This document shows, one piece after another, positions 17,633 to 25,564 of a DNA stretch of 37,406 nt. Made by a program: the position numbers and the translations under genes. The notes beneath the pieces were generated by a model. That model made no database searches, had not been told where the DNA came from, and saw only the letters and a list, made by a program, of their open reading frames with translations. Numbering within the stretch: position 1 is the first letter of the stretch; each line of letters opens with the position of its first letter. Origin of the DNA: Thermoplasmatales archaeon (lineage in GTDB: Archaea; Thermoplasmatota; E2; DHVEG-1). The stretch covers positions 1-37,406 of the forward strand of contig DAOVGR010000076.1 in assembly GCA_030672305.1 (NCBI GenBank), written 5' to 3'.

Positions 17633-19352
17633 CTTTCCGACCTCCCTTCCCTTTTTCTATATATCTAAAGGTTATTATAAATTTTGTCCCATTACTTTTA
17701 TCAAGTTGTATACTACCTTTAAGTTGTTTGACAAACATATTTATCAATTGTAATCCCAAAGTATTTGTATTTCGAAAATCTAACCCTTTTGGCAAACCAA
17801 CACCATTATCACTGATAGTCCCTGTATACGAATTATCCTCCAATTTAATGTCGATAATTATTTCACCCTTTTCACCCGTTGGAAAAGCATGTTTTAAAGA
17901 ATTTGAAACAAGTTCACTGACAATCATACTTAAAAGTAGAGATTTTTTAAAGTCCATAGAAATATTATGAACATTAATTTTTAAGGAGATAGCATCTGGA
18001 CTTATCGTATATGAAGAAAACAAATTATCTAAAAGATTTTTAATATGATTACTTAAATCGATTTTATCTAAGTTTTTGGATTGGTATAATTGTTCATGGA
18101 GAGATGCCATTAATTTGATACGGTTCTGACTTTCTCTAAACATTTCAATTATCTTTTTATTTTCTGTTTGTTCAGATTGAAGGTCAAGCAAACTACTTAT
18201 AAGTTGCAAATTATTTTTAACTCGATGATGAATTTCTCTCAAAAGCGCATCTTTCTCTGTAAGCGATTTCTTTATCTCAGTTAAATCTCTTGCCACCAAA
18301 ACAATTCCCTCTAGATTTCGAATATTATCATACATGGCAGAAACTGAAACACTCATTGGAAGAATATTTCCAGCTTTATTTACAAAATCAGCTTCGATAT
18401 CTTTTAACTCCCTGTTCTTGTACAATCTATCAAAGGGTTTAGATTTAAAAATTTTTTTACTATCTATTTCTCCCCCTTCAGGTAATTTTAAAATCTGTTT
18501 TAAAGGAGAATTTATCAACTCTTCTTTATGATAACCCAGCAGGTTTATCGTCGATTTATTGAAATTAACAATTTTTTCATATTTATCAACTACAATCAAC
18601 GAGTCGGACATGGTGTCAATAATAGCATCTGCAGTTTCCGCAATTGTAAGTTTCATCAGTTTGTATCTTTTCATAGAAAAGGCAACCACAACAGAGAATA
18701 TTAAGAGAGAAAATGTAGTCATTGGAAATACAGAAATTCTATATAATGGAGGAACAAGGTTTGTTCCTAAACTTAATGCAACAACTAATAAAAAACCTAC
18801 AGTTACAAATTGAATTTGTTTTTTCTCATTATTGGAAATATGCTTTTTAAAATAAGTATGTGATAATGAGACGGTTGCAATAAAACTGCAAAATAAAAGC
18901 CAGTGAATTATGAATCCTGTTGAAGGATTCAATATAACTCTATAGCCCCATTCACTCATTTCTACATCTTTAGGAGAAACCAACAGGCTAAAAATAATAG
19001 CAATTATTATACCTACTACATATAAAACGAATAATAAATATTTGTATTTTGGAAAAATATTCTTATCATTTGGATATTCCTTTGGGAAAACTGTTGAAAA
19101 ATGAACTCCTAGACAAGAGATAAAAACTACTGCAATATAACAGATTCTGCCAAAAAATAAAGCTTCTTCTTTTGTTGTTGATATTCGAGTAATAAATTCA
19201 CCAATAGAAAAAATTGCTAGAAATAGAGCGAGTACCGAAAAAACCCTATTTGTCTTTTTTTTAGGATTCAACAAAAATACATAAAATCCAATTAATGAAG
19301 TTAGGATTGCAGAGAATAATGGTATGTATATAACTGGATTCATTGAGCTCAT
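17622..19352 (-). CDS. Membrane sensor histidine kinase (7TM-PAS-HisKA_2-HATPase)
   Basis: The N-terminal ~235 residues contain about seven to eight hydrophobic helices of the 7TM histidine-kinase input type. Then come a PAS domain (about 240-355, ending EGIVLVARDLTEI) and an HWE/HisKA_2-type dimerisation domain with the phospho-acceptor in EIHHRVKNNLQLISSLLDLQ (His at about 377). A HATPase domain follows with N-box LVSNSLKHAFP, G1 box SDNGVGLP and G2 TLGLQLI. The start is set at the ATG at 19352, because AGGAG (19367-19363) is 10 nt upstream; a TTG at 19358 is only 4 nt away. It probably senses a membrane or intramembrane signal and phosphorylates the downstream regulator. The gene is divergent from the isoprenoid operon. 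Confidence 0.9.
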   Translation of the reverse strand: MSSMNPVIYIPLFSAILTSLIGFYVFLLNPKKKTNRVFSVLALFLAIFSIGEFITRISTTKEEALFFGRICYIAVVFISCLGVHFSTVFPKEYPNDKNIFPKYKYLLFVLYVVGIIIAIIFSLLVSPKDVEMSEWGYRVILNPSTGFIIHWLLFCSFIATVSLSHTYFKKHISNNEKKQIQFVTVGFLLVVALSLGTNLVPPLYRISVFPMTTFSLLIFSVVVAFSMKRYKLMKLTIAETADAIIDTMSDSLIVVDKYEKIVNFNKSTINLLGYHKEELINSPLKQILKLPEGGEIDSKKIFKSKPFDRLYKNRELKDIEADFVNKAGNILPMSVSVSAMYDNIRNLEGIVLVARDLTEIKKSLTEKDALLREIHHRVKNNLQLISSLLDLQSEQTENKKIIEMFRESQNRIKLMASLHEQLYQSKNLDKIDLSNHIKNLLDNLFSSYTISPDAISLKINVHNISMDFKKSLLLSMIVSELVSNSLKHAFPTGEKGEIIIDIKLEDNSYTGTISDNGVGLPKGLDFRNTNTLGLQLINMFVKQLKGSIQLDKSNGTKFIITFRYIEKGKGGRKDGK

Positions 19353-19422
19353 TATCAAATTACTCCTATATAGTCGGTTCGATTTTGATTTTCATGGAAT
19401 AAAAGAAAATAACTTAGATCTT

Positions 19423-19521
19423 CAGGTATCGATAAATCGTATGGGTATAAGGGCAAAACACCGAAAGGTGTTTTCTTCGCATGACGAGAAAACCACGACA
19501 TATACAGCATCGATAGACCTG
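19423..19521. ncRNA. Candidate structured element in the divergent promoter region
   Basis: Three nested pairings can be drawn. The outer stem is CAGGT-ATCGAT (19423-19433) with ATCGAT-AG-ACCTG (19509-19521). The middle stem is TCGT-ATG (about 19437-19443) with CAT-G-ACGA (about 19480-19487). The inner hairpin is AAAACACC-GAAA-GGTGTTTT (19455-19474), a perfect 8-bp stem with a GNRA tetraloop. The element lies upstream of the TATA box of the plus operon, so it is not in that mRNA. It would lie in the 5' leader of the minus-strand kinase mRNA if transcription starts far upstream, or be a separate small RNA. It does not match a riboswitch class I can name. Confidence 0.4.
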
Positions 19522-19536
19522 CTCTAAAATTAAATC

Positions 19537-19545
19537 TTTATATAT
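19537..19545 (+). promoter_or_regulatory. TATA box of the isoprenoid operon
   Basis: TTTATATAT sits about 26 bp ahead of the expected start of transcription (~19567), just before GAGGTGAGG and the ATG at 19586. It implies a very short leader. Confidence 0.5.
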
Positions 19546-19585
19546 GGTTTTTTAATAACTAGCTGTTGAGGTGAGGCGGGCTAGT

Positions 19586-20524
19586 ATGAAATACTTATTA
19601 AATGGATACAAACAATTTATAGAATTAAATTATAACGAATTATTTGATAAAATATTCGCATCAGATTCTATTATCAAAAATAATTTCTGTAAAATTTGGA
19701 GTAAAATTGTTCAAAAAATTGATTTAGATATGGTCATATATGAAAATTACCAAGAAATTAAAAATTTAGTTATTTATGATATACTTGATGGCAACCGCTC
19801 AACCTTGACTTCGGAAACTATCGACTATTGTAATGTAGAAACTACTTTGTATACACTTAATCTTATTCATACGCTGAAATCGTTAGGTTCAAGAAGTTGT
19901 TATATTATGATTCATACTTCATATAATAGAGAAAGAGGTAAGAAGGAGTTTAATCAAATATTAAAAAAGATCGCAGTAGGTACAGCTTTGATTAAAAAAT
20001 ATGCAATTCAAAATAATATTCGTTGTTTTTGTATTGGCATGGGGAAAAATTACGAGCAGATACATTTATTAAATGATGTTATGAAATCCACAGAAAATGG
20101 AGATTTTCATGCATATTTTTTAATTGATTATAACGAAAAGTGGATATTTAGTAATGGGGCACAGAATGTACTAGATGCTATGCCCGATATAGATGTCCAC
20201 ATTAGACATACAAAATTTCAAGTCTCTGGTGGTTGGATTCCAGATCTAATGTCGCATTCGGTATTCCTCTATTCTCAAAATGGCTCTGTTTATAGTAATT
20301 GGAATCTTGATGAGATCTTAACGCTTTTAGCTCTTTCGCTTTTAGCAAAACTAATTCATAGGGGCGAAATCCTAAGTAAAACCTATGTCAGTGAAGAAGA
20401 AATTAATCAGCGTTATAGATTGCGGGAGTTGAAATTATTCAATAAAGTGATTAAGTTGCAAGCAAATCCTAAAAAGTTGATTGTGATAGGTTCTCCCCAA
20501 GGGGTATATCAGTTTTATTTCTGA
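19586..20524 (+). CDS. Divergent cis-prenyltransferase (undecaprenyl-diphosphate synthase-like)
   Basis: The start is ATG 19586; a GTG at 19571 lies within the GAGGTG ribosome site. Two blocks recall cis-prenyltransferases, which extend allylic diphosphates with isopentenyl diphosphate. The first is YDILDGNRSTLTSE at about residue 65-78, containing the DGNR signature that binds the substrate diphosphate. The second is a C-terminal block DVHIRHTKFQVSGGWIPDL followed by SVFLYS and NWNLDEIL, matching the IRTxGxxRxSxFLxWQ / LYFxxxxWPD region. The middle helix KKYAIQNNIRCFCIGM fits the family's second helix/strand. It is diverged (Lys-Phe-Gln replaces the usual Gly-Gly-Glu), so activity or partner use may differ, for example as an Nus1/NgBR-like non-catalytic subunit. 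First gene of a four-gene operon. Confidence 0.5.
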   Translation: MKYLLNGYKQFIELNYNELFDKIFASDSIIKNNFCKIWSKIVQKIDLDMVIYENYQEIKNLVIYDILDGNRSTLTSETIDYCNVETTLYTLNLIHTLKSLGSRSCYIMIHTSYNRERGKKEFNQILKKIAVGTALIKKYAIQNNIRCFCIGMGKNYEQIHLLNDVMKSTENGDFHAYFLIDYNEKWIFSNGAQNVLDAMPDIDVHIRHTKFQVSGGWIPDLMSHSVFLYSQNGSVYSNWNLDEILTLLALSLLAKLIHRGEILSKTYVSEEEINQRYRLRELKLFNKVIKLQANPKKLIVIGSPQGVYQFYF

Positions 20525-20554
20525 TTATTAAATATAAATAATAAAGGTAAGTAA

Positions 20555-21598
20555 ATGGAAAAAGACCAGGAGGAATCTGTAAAGATATTGGGTGCTGGAA
20601 TATCTGGACTTAGTGCTGCTATAACGCTAACTAATAATGAATATAAGTCAGCGGTTTTTGAGAAAAAATCGCATTCAGGTGGACGATTCAAGCGTGATTT
20701 TCAGGGTCTGCGTAATTTTGGGAATGGAAATATCGATCCTATTAGAGAGTTTAAAGAGCTTGGAATTTGTATTAAACCCTATAAAAAGTTAATGAGAATT
20801 GTTAGATACTCTCGATCTTATAACTTTGAAGTTATTAGCAATAGCAGGCCTATTTATTATCTTGTTTTAAGAGGAAAAAACAAAAATTCAATAGATACTC
20901 AATTAGCTAGCTCTGCCCTAGATTTAGGTGTAAACATTGTTTATAATACTAGATTAGATGTCAATGAGGCCGATATAGTTGCAACGGGTCCTTCAAGAAC
21001 AGATAGTCTTGCTTATGGTGGGTTGTATTATGATGTTGATATAAATTATACTGGATATGTTTTTCTAGATAAGAAATATTCACCAAATGGATATTTTTAT
21101 ATTTTACCTGGTGAAAAAAGAGGAGAGGCTGAAATTGTTAATGCAACATTTGGTCCTGCTGTAAGCATGCAGACATTAAAAGTGTTTTATGATAAGGCAA
21201 TACGAGAAAACAAGATATTAAAAGATATATTAGATGGTGCAACGAAAAAAACAGTCCGAAGAGGCATAGGATGTTGTTCCTTGTTAAAAAAACCATACCA
21301 AAATAATAAGTACTATGTAGGTGAGGCTGCTGGACTACAGGATGTTACTGCAGGATTTGGAATAAGGTACGCAGTTATTAGTGGTTATTTAGCAGCGAAA
21401 TCAATCTTAACTGGTGAAGATTATAACAAACAGATGGTTAAAACATTTAAATCACAATTAGATTTTGAGCGTAAAAGAAGTGAGAATTTTAAGAAGTTGA
21501 CTAATGATGATCTCGATAAAATATTTCAATCAATTAATCAAAAATTCGATCATGAATTAACCGTAGAAGAATATGAATCTCTCCGTGGTGTTATATAA
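20555..21598 (+). CDS. FAD-dependent geranylgeranyl reductase-family oxidoreductase
   Basis: The N-terminus has the dinucleotide-binding motif ILGAGISGLSAAITL (about residues 11-25), followed by FEKKSHSGGRF. Near the C-terminus YYVGEAAGLQDVTAGFGIRYAVISGYLAA (about 250-280) corresponds to the GDAAGxxxPxxGxGI motif that closes the FAD site in geranylgeranyl reductases. Such enzymes hydrogenate isoprenoid double bonds in archaeal lipids and dolichols. At 347 residues it is slightly shorter than typical (about 390-450). AAAGGTAAG precedes the ATG. Downstream of the cis-prenyltransferase-like gene by 30 bp and immediately abutting the HAD gene, it probably saturates the product of the former. Family confidence is fair; substrate is inferred. 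Confidence 0.65.
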   Translation: MEKDQEESVKILGAGISGLSAAITLTNNEYKSAVFEKKSHSGGRFKRDFQGLRNFGNGNIDPIREFKELGICIKPYKKLMRIVRYSRSYNFEVISNSRPIYYLVLRGKNKNSIDTQLASSALDLGVNIVYNTRLDVNEADIVATGPSRTDSLAYGGLYYDVDINYTGYVFLDKKYSPNGYFYILPGEKRGEAEIVNATFGPAVSMQTLKVFYDKAIRENKILKDILDGATKKTVRRGIGCCSLLKKPYQNNKYYVGEAAGLQDVTAGFGIRYAVISGYLAAKSILTGEDYNKQMVKTFKSQLDFERKRSENFKKLTNDDLDKIFQSINQKFDHELTVEEYESLRGVI

Positions 21599-22321
21599 TT
21601 GCAAAGAAATAATAACATAAAAGCAATTTTTTTTGATTTGGGACAAACCCTAGTTAACCTATCGTCGATATCTGTATGTATGTATAATTCCCTGAAAAAA
21701 CATCTAACACAATTAACAATAGATTTTAACAAACTAGTTTATGCTTGGGGATATGGAACTCAAAATCTATTCATGGAAATTCGTGAAAAGAAATTTATCA
21801 ATACTAAAGATATGCATTTTTTATGTCTTATAGAAATTTTGAAAACAAACAAAATAGGTATAACTAATGAGCTAGCACAAACCATGGTGGAAGATGTCTG
21901 GCAGGATTTTATAACAAATAACAAAATATATCCAGATACAATACCTGCACTAACTCAATTAAAACAATTAAAATATAAACTAGGATTAATCACAGATTGT
22001 GATCTAGATGTAGCTGAAGGTATTATACAAAAGCATAATCTCACAGATTTTTTTGATGTAAAAGTGATATCAAGTGTAGCAAAATCTTATAAGCCTAACA
22101 TCTTGCTCTTTAACGAAGCGATAAAATTAGCAAAATGCAACCCTCACGAGGGGGTTTATATAGGAGATTCTGAAATAGATATCAAAGGAGCAAAAGAAAT
22201 AGGATTGATAACAATAATTGTAAATCGAGGAGAAATAAAAAATCAAGAGATAGGCATCAAACCCGATTATAAGATTAATAATTTATCAGAATTACCTAAA
22301 ATCATATCTAGACTAAAGTAA
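21599..22321 (+). CDS. HAD-superfamily phosphatase
   Basis: All four HAD motifs are visible: motif I FFDLGQTL (nucleophile Asp; the usual second Asp is Gly), motif II LGLITD, motif III Lys in SVAKSYKPNILLF, and motif IV YIGDSEIDIKGAKEIG. It looks like a HAD-IA enzyme of phosphoglycolate-phosphatase type with an alpha-helical cap (about residues 18-95). The TTG start directly follows the TAA of the reductase gene with no gap, so translation is coupled. In this operon the obvious inference is removal of phosphate from a prenyl intermediate or a headgroup precursor, although HAD-IA enzymes usually act on small soluble phosphates. Confidence 0.75.
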   Translation: MQRNNNIKAIFFDLGQTLVNLSSISVCMYNSLKKHLTQLTIDFNKLVYAWGYGTQNLFMEIREKKFINTKDMHFLCLIEILKTNKIGITNELAQTMVEDVWQDFITNNKIYPDTIPALTQLKQLKYKLGLITDCDLDVAEGIIQKHNLTDFFDVKVISSVAKSYKPNILLFNEAIKLAKCNPHEGVYIGDSEIDIKGAKEIGLITIIVNRGEIKNQEIGIKPDYKINNLSELPKIISRLK

Positions 22322-22329
22322 GTAATTTA

Positions 22330-23835
22330 ATGAATATGAATCCAGTAAATATCAAGAAGATTGTATTAATATTCCCTCCACATTGGGATACCCCAATGCC
22401 TCCACTAGGCATAGCATATATTGCTGCATTTTTGAGATATAAAGGATTTGAAATACAACAAATAGACCTTAATCACAAATTTCGATATAACTACCAGTTA
22501 ACAGATGATGATCTTGATCAAGAGGTTAAAAAAATAGTATCTAAAGGTCCTGATGTCATAGGCATCTCTATGGGTCATACGACATTTAAGAACTCCATCA
22601 ATCTGATGAAACTAATAAAAAAACGAATACCTGATGTATTTATTATTGCAGGTGGACCTCATATATCTTACATTGGAGAAAAAATTATTGGAGATTTCCC
22701 AGAGCTTTTTGATATAGGCGTTTTCTCTGAAGGAGAAGAAACAATACATGAGATTTTACAGAAAAAAAAGAATGGTGAGAGATTAGATAACATTAAAGGA
22801 ACAATAGTTTGGAAGGATAATTTTGGAGCTGCTAGAAATCCACCTAGGGAGTTCCCCTGTGATTTAGATGGTCTTCCATTTCCAGATTTTGATGACTTCC
22901 CACTTAACGAGTATCCGCTTCCAATACTTCCAATGTTAACTGCACGTGGATGTATAAAGAATTGTTCTTTTTGTGGTTTCAATGGTAATCATGTCAGTAA
23001 CATTTACAGAGAAAGAAGTATTGAAAACGTAATAGACGAAATTAATCGGAATGTCGAGCATTACAAGCGTAAAATATTCCTCTTTGGAGATTCATTAGTT
23101 AATTCAAATACTAAGCGTTTAACACAACTATGTGACCGGATAATCGATGAAAATATGGACATCTACTGGCTTGCTGAATCATTTCCAGATTTAACGAAAG
23201 AGTTATGTAAAAAAATGTATAATGCTGGTTGCCGTTTTCTATGGGTCTCCCCTGAGACGGGCAGTCAGATAACTGTTAATAAAATGAATAAAGGCGTAGA
23301 TCTTAGTCTTGCTAAAACAGCTATTAAAAATGTAAAAAAGGCAGGTATATTTACCTCTGTATGGTTTATTTTAGGCTTTCCGACAGAGAGTAAAAGCGAC
23401 CTAGAAATGACAGTTAATTATGCTAGGAATCTTAAGAATTATATAGATGAATGTTCTTTTGTTCCGTTTCATTTAATGGTGGGAAGCCCTGTATTTCAAA
23501 ATCCTCAGAATTATAATATTAAAAAAATCGAAGACAATAGATACGAGATGTTTTCGAGTTTTCGAAAAAAAAGTAAAACGATAAGTAAATTTAAAATAAT
23601 TAAATACTCTGAAAGATTATGGGATGAATTCAATCGTGATTCAAGATTTAATTTTGAAATAGAAAAAAGAATATTTTTTAACAGATTGGGAGTAGGTAAA
23701 AGAACTCTTTTAAAGTTGATATCTCCTAATCATTTTAATAAAAAAAAGAACGAATATAAATACGAAAATCTTTTTAGGAAAGCTTTATCTCAGGATATAA
23801 ATCTTAAAGAATCACATAAAATTATTCTAAAATAA
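22330..23835 (+). CDS. B12-binding-domain radical SAM enzyme
   Basis: Residues about 10-150 form a cobalamin-binding Rossmann domain (IVLIFPPHWDTPMPPLGIAYIAAFL, DVIGISMGHTTF, IAGGPH), and about 190-430 a radical SAM barrel with the cluster motif CIKNCSFC (Cys at about 212, 216 and 219). The rest is a C-terminal extension of about 80 basic residues. B12-dependent radical SAM enzymes catalyse methylation of unactivated carbon, ring formation or C-C bond formation. The archaeal GDGT ring synthases GrsA/GrsB and hopanoid C-methylases (HpnP) belong to this broad class. Placement 9 bp after the HAD gene and in an operon with prenyl-chain enzymes supports an isoprenoid lipid substrate. The start may be ATG 22330 or ATG 22336. 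A terminator follows directly. Confidence 0.85.
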   Translation: MNMNPVNIKKIVLIFPPHWDTPMPPLGIAYIAAFLRYKGFEIQQIDLNHKFRYNYQLTDDDLDQEVKKIVSKGPDVIGISMGHTTFKNSINLMKLIKKRIPDVFIIAGGPHISYIGEKIIGDFPELFDIGVFSEGEETIHEILQKKKNGERLDNIKGTIVWKDNFGAARNPPREFPCDLDGLPFPDFDDFPLNEYPLPILPMLTARGCIKNCSFCGFNGNHVSNIYRERSIENVIDEINRNVEHYKRKIFLFGDSLVNSNTKRLTQLCDRIIDENMDIYWLAESFPDLTKELCKKMYNAGCRFLWVSPETGSQITVNKMNKGVDLSLAKTAIKNVKKAGIFTSVWFILGFPTESKSDLEMTVNYARNLKNYIDECSFVPFHLMVGSPVFQNPQNYNIKKIEDNRYEMFSSFRKKSKTISKFKIIKYSERLWDEFNRDSRFNFEIEKRIFFNRLGVGKRTLLKLISPNHFNKKKNEYKYENLFRKALSQDINLKESHKIILK

Positions 23836-23860
23836 AAACCCCCATTTTTGGTTTTTTTTT
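23834..23860 (+). terminator. Terminator of the isoprenoid operon
   Basis: AAAAACC (23834-23840) pairs with GGTTTTT (23850-23856) around CCCATTTTT, and the run of T continues to 23860. It overlaps the stop region of the radical SAM gene, closing the operon. Confidence 0.65.
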
Positions 23861-23896
23861 AATTTTATCAATAAATAGATATTCTATTAAAGTGAA

Positions 23897-23915
23897 ATAA
23901 GGGCAGAGCCCTTAT
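23897..23915. repeat. IS end hairpin (3' side of tnpA)
   Basis: ATAAGGGC and GCCCTTAT flank an AGA loop in a perfect 8-bp stem, 36 bp beyond the transposase stop. Confidence 0.6.
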
Positions 23916-23950
23916 AATCCCCTAGTCCGCCTTCGCTTCCTCGGCAAGCC

Positions 23951-24448
23951 CTAGTCGGTCATGCCGCATCCCCGCTCGGCGGATTCACAGTTGGGTAGTT
24001 GTTGCTGACCAACCGGTATCACCGTTACACCATGATGTCGTTGCTGATCCTGAAGATACTGACTGGATTCCTCCAGATTCATCAAACCCGTGGAAGCATG
24101 GTGTTCATATCCACTCCAGAAGCCACCACGTGGATATCGTTTCCGAAATCCTGGATGAATTTCAAACATTTTCTTCGCGCTTCTAGATTTAAGCATAATT
24201 TCTGCGGTCTCAACTGAGTAACGTTTTGGTATGTTTACTTGGAAGTGAACATGGTTCCAAGCGAAACCAAATTCGCCGAACTCAAAACCAAAACGTTCCA
24301 GCTCCTGGAATGCTTCTGTACAGGTGTCAATATGAGCTTGTTTCCGGAAACATTTATATCTTTGATGGGTGACAAACATCATTGTCACCCAGTTATTGCG
24401 GGTATCACCCGAAATCTTTTTAGAGCTACCGCTACATACAATATCCAT
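23951..24448 (-). CDS. tnpA: IS200-like Y1 (HUH) transposase TnpA
   Basis: It contains the HUH motif NHVHFQVNIP, the segment following it in IS200 transposases (KRYSVETAEIMLKSRSAKKMF), a GGFWSGYEHHAST strand, and a helix with the likely catalytic Tyr in SSQYLQDQQ. The protein cuts and joins single-stranded DNA at the hairpin ends. The start is set at the ATG at 24448, because AGGAG lies just upstream; a longer frame to 24502 would run through the end hairpin. It gives about 165 residues, near the usual 130-155. The region is GC-rich for this window. No frameshift is visible, so it may be active. Confidence 0.75.
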   Translation of the reverse strand: MDIVCSGSSKKISGDTRNNWVTMMFVTHQRYKCFRKQAHIDTCTEAFQELERFGFEFGEFGFAWNHVHFQVNIPKRYSVETAEIMLKSRSAKKMFEIHPGFRKRYPRGGFWSGYEHHASTGLMNLEESSQYLQDQQRHHGVTVIPVGQQQLPNCESAERGCGMTD

Positions 24449-24464
24449 ATTATTGAATTCTCCT

Positions 24465-24507
24465 GTCGCGTCCTTTATGGGCAGGCATACTGCCTGCCGC
24501 ACGCGAC
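24465..24507. repeat. IS end hairpin (5' side of tnpA)
   Basis: An outer stem GTCGCGT/ACGCGAC encloses an inner perfect stem GGCAGGCA-TAC-TGCCTGCC (24480-24498). It lies immediately upstream of the transposase RBS, so it may also repress tnpA translation. Confidence 0.65.
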
Positions 24508-24539
24508 AAAAAAACGTAGTATAACAGATTGAAAAAAAG

Positions 24540-24598
24540 ATAGCTTTTCATCTGCGGGTCTTACACATACGTTTCAGACCGCACAGTATTCAAGCTAT
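24540..24598. repeat. Second long hairpin beside the IS
   Basis: ATAGCTT/AAGCTAT forms an outer stem and TGCGGGTCT/AGACCGCA (one bulged G) an inner one, with a 14-nt loop. It could be the true left-end hairpin or a flanking structure. Confidence 0.5.
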
Positions 24599-24692
24599 TT
24601 CAATAAAATATTGATTAAATAATAGATAGTTAAATGGGATCCCTTGTCTACAAGAAAAGCTTTTGAATCTTGGTTATAAAAATGTTGAAAAA

Positions 24693-25205
24693 ATGAATGA
24701 TGAAAAAGAGTATAATACCAATATGCCCAAAAAGCTGCAAAAACGAATATTGAATACCATAGATCAAGTGGATAAGGGTTTTAGGAGGGTGATGATGATG
24801 TATACAATCGCATTCTACGCTGGTCTAATTCTAATCTTTCTATCACTTGTTTTGACACTGGTATTTGGCGAAAATATATTCTTTCTCATTTTTGGAGGAG
24901 TTGGATTAGTTGATGTTTTTACCTTTTTTGCTTTTAAACCCTCAGAAGCCCTTCAGATTAGCCGAGGGAATCTTGCACAGCTGATTGCAGCTATCATGAC
25001 ATGGTTAAATGATATGCATAATTGGGGAGCAGTAATTCAGATGGAAATAACAGATAGGGAATGCGATGAGGACGTTATTGAGAAGATTTCAAACATAATG
25101 CTATCACACACCATCACAATCATGTGGGCTATAGACATTTTTGTGGAAGGAAAAATTGCAGGAGATCAGGTAAAACTAATATGCATCCCTCATATCTTAG
25201 TTTAA
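24693..25205 (+). CDS. Two-TM membrane protein of unknown function
   Basis: The product has a polar coiled N-terminus (KKLQKRILNTIDQVDKGFRR), two adjacent membrane helices (MMMYTIAFYAGLILIFLSLVL and IFFLIFGGVGLVDVFTFFAF), and a soluble helical C-terminal half (LAQLIAAIMTWLNDMHNWGAVIQMEI, then an acidic stretch). I do not recognise the family. The ATG at 24693 is preferred to a TTG at 24663; neither has a strong Shine-Dalgarno. It sits between an insertion sequence and a sugar-epimerase scar, so it may itself be an accessory cargo gene. Confidence 0.6.
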   Translation: MNDEKEYNTNMPKKLQKRILNTIDQVDKGFRRVMMMYTIAFYAGLILIFLSLVLTLVFGENIFFLIFGGVGLVDVFTFFAFKPSEALQISRGNLAQLIAAIMTWLNDMHNWGAVIQMEITDRECDEDVIEKISNIMLSHTITIMWAIDIFVEGKIAGDQVKLICIPHILV

Positions 25206-25219
25206 TGGCACAAGATTAA

Positions 25220-25327
25220 TTTTTTGAGATTAGAAAGGCTAAAAATCTCTTAAAATGGAAACCTAAATATTCAGTTGAAGAATCTTTAGAAGACACATTC
25301 AAATTCATAAGAGGAAAATATCCATAA
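25220..25327 (+). pseudogene. C-terminal remnant of an NDP-sugar epimerase/dehydratase (SDR)
   Basis: In frame to a TAA at 25325 the sequence reads EIRKAKNLLKWKPKYSVEES, then a short helix ending GKYP. This is the characteristic last helix region of GalE/RfbB-type extended SDR proteins (xKAxxLLGWxPkyslEEGL). The ~270 residues before it, including the Rossmann fold and YxxxK catalytic site, are absent. No start codon is present. It is a scar of a deleted nucleotide-sugar gene. Confidence 0.7.
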
Positions 25328-25564
25328 ATTGTGCAAGATTTATATTTTACATTCTTCAACATATTATTTTACCAAATTCTTTTTATCAAATTTAATCAAT
25401 ATCATAAATGATAATTATATAGTTCATAGGAAAAATAAAAATATTTTTATCTACCTTTTTTTCCTCTATTTTACTCCTAATTTACCTCTAATTTTCTATA
25501 ATCTTTATAATACAAATTAATTCTTTAATTATAAAAATAAGATTTGGAGGAGGTAAAGAAAAAA

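Larger units (their letters stand above)
23897..24598 (-). mobile_element. IS200/IS605-type insertion sequence
   Basis: A single Y1-type transposase gene is bracketed by hairpins instead of terminal inverted repeats: ATAAGGGC-AGA-GCCCTTAT (23897-23915) at one end, and long hairpins at 24465-24507 and 24540-24598 at the other. Subterminal hairpins are what IS200/IS605 TnpA recognises in single-stranded DNA. The element is clearly more GC-rich than its surroundings, consistent with recent arrival. No TnpB is present. Exact ends are uncertain, and the 24540-24598 hairpin may lie outside. Confidence 0.65.

Noticed and set aside
19324-19527. A plus-strand reading frame across the kinase start and the structured element.
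   Set aside because: It begins antisense to the kinase, has no ribosome site and no recognisable family. The nested hairpins explain the sequence better.
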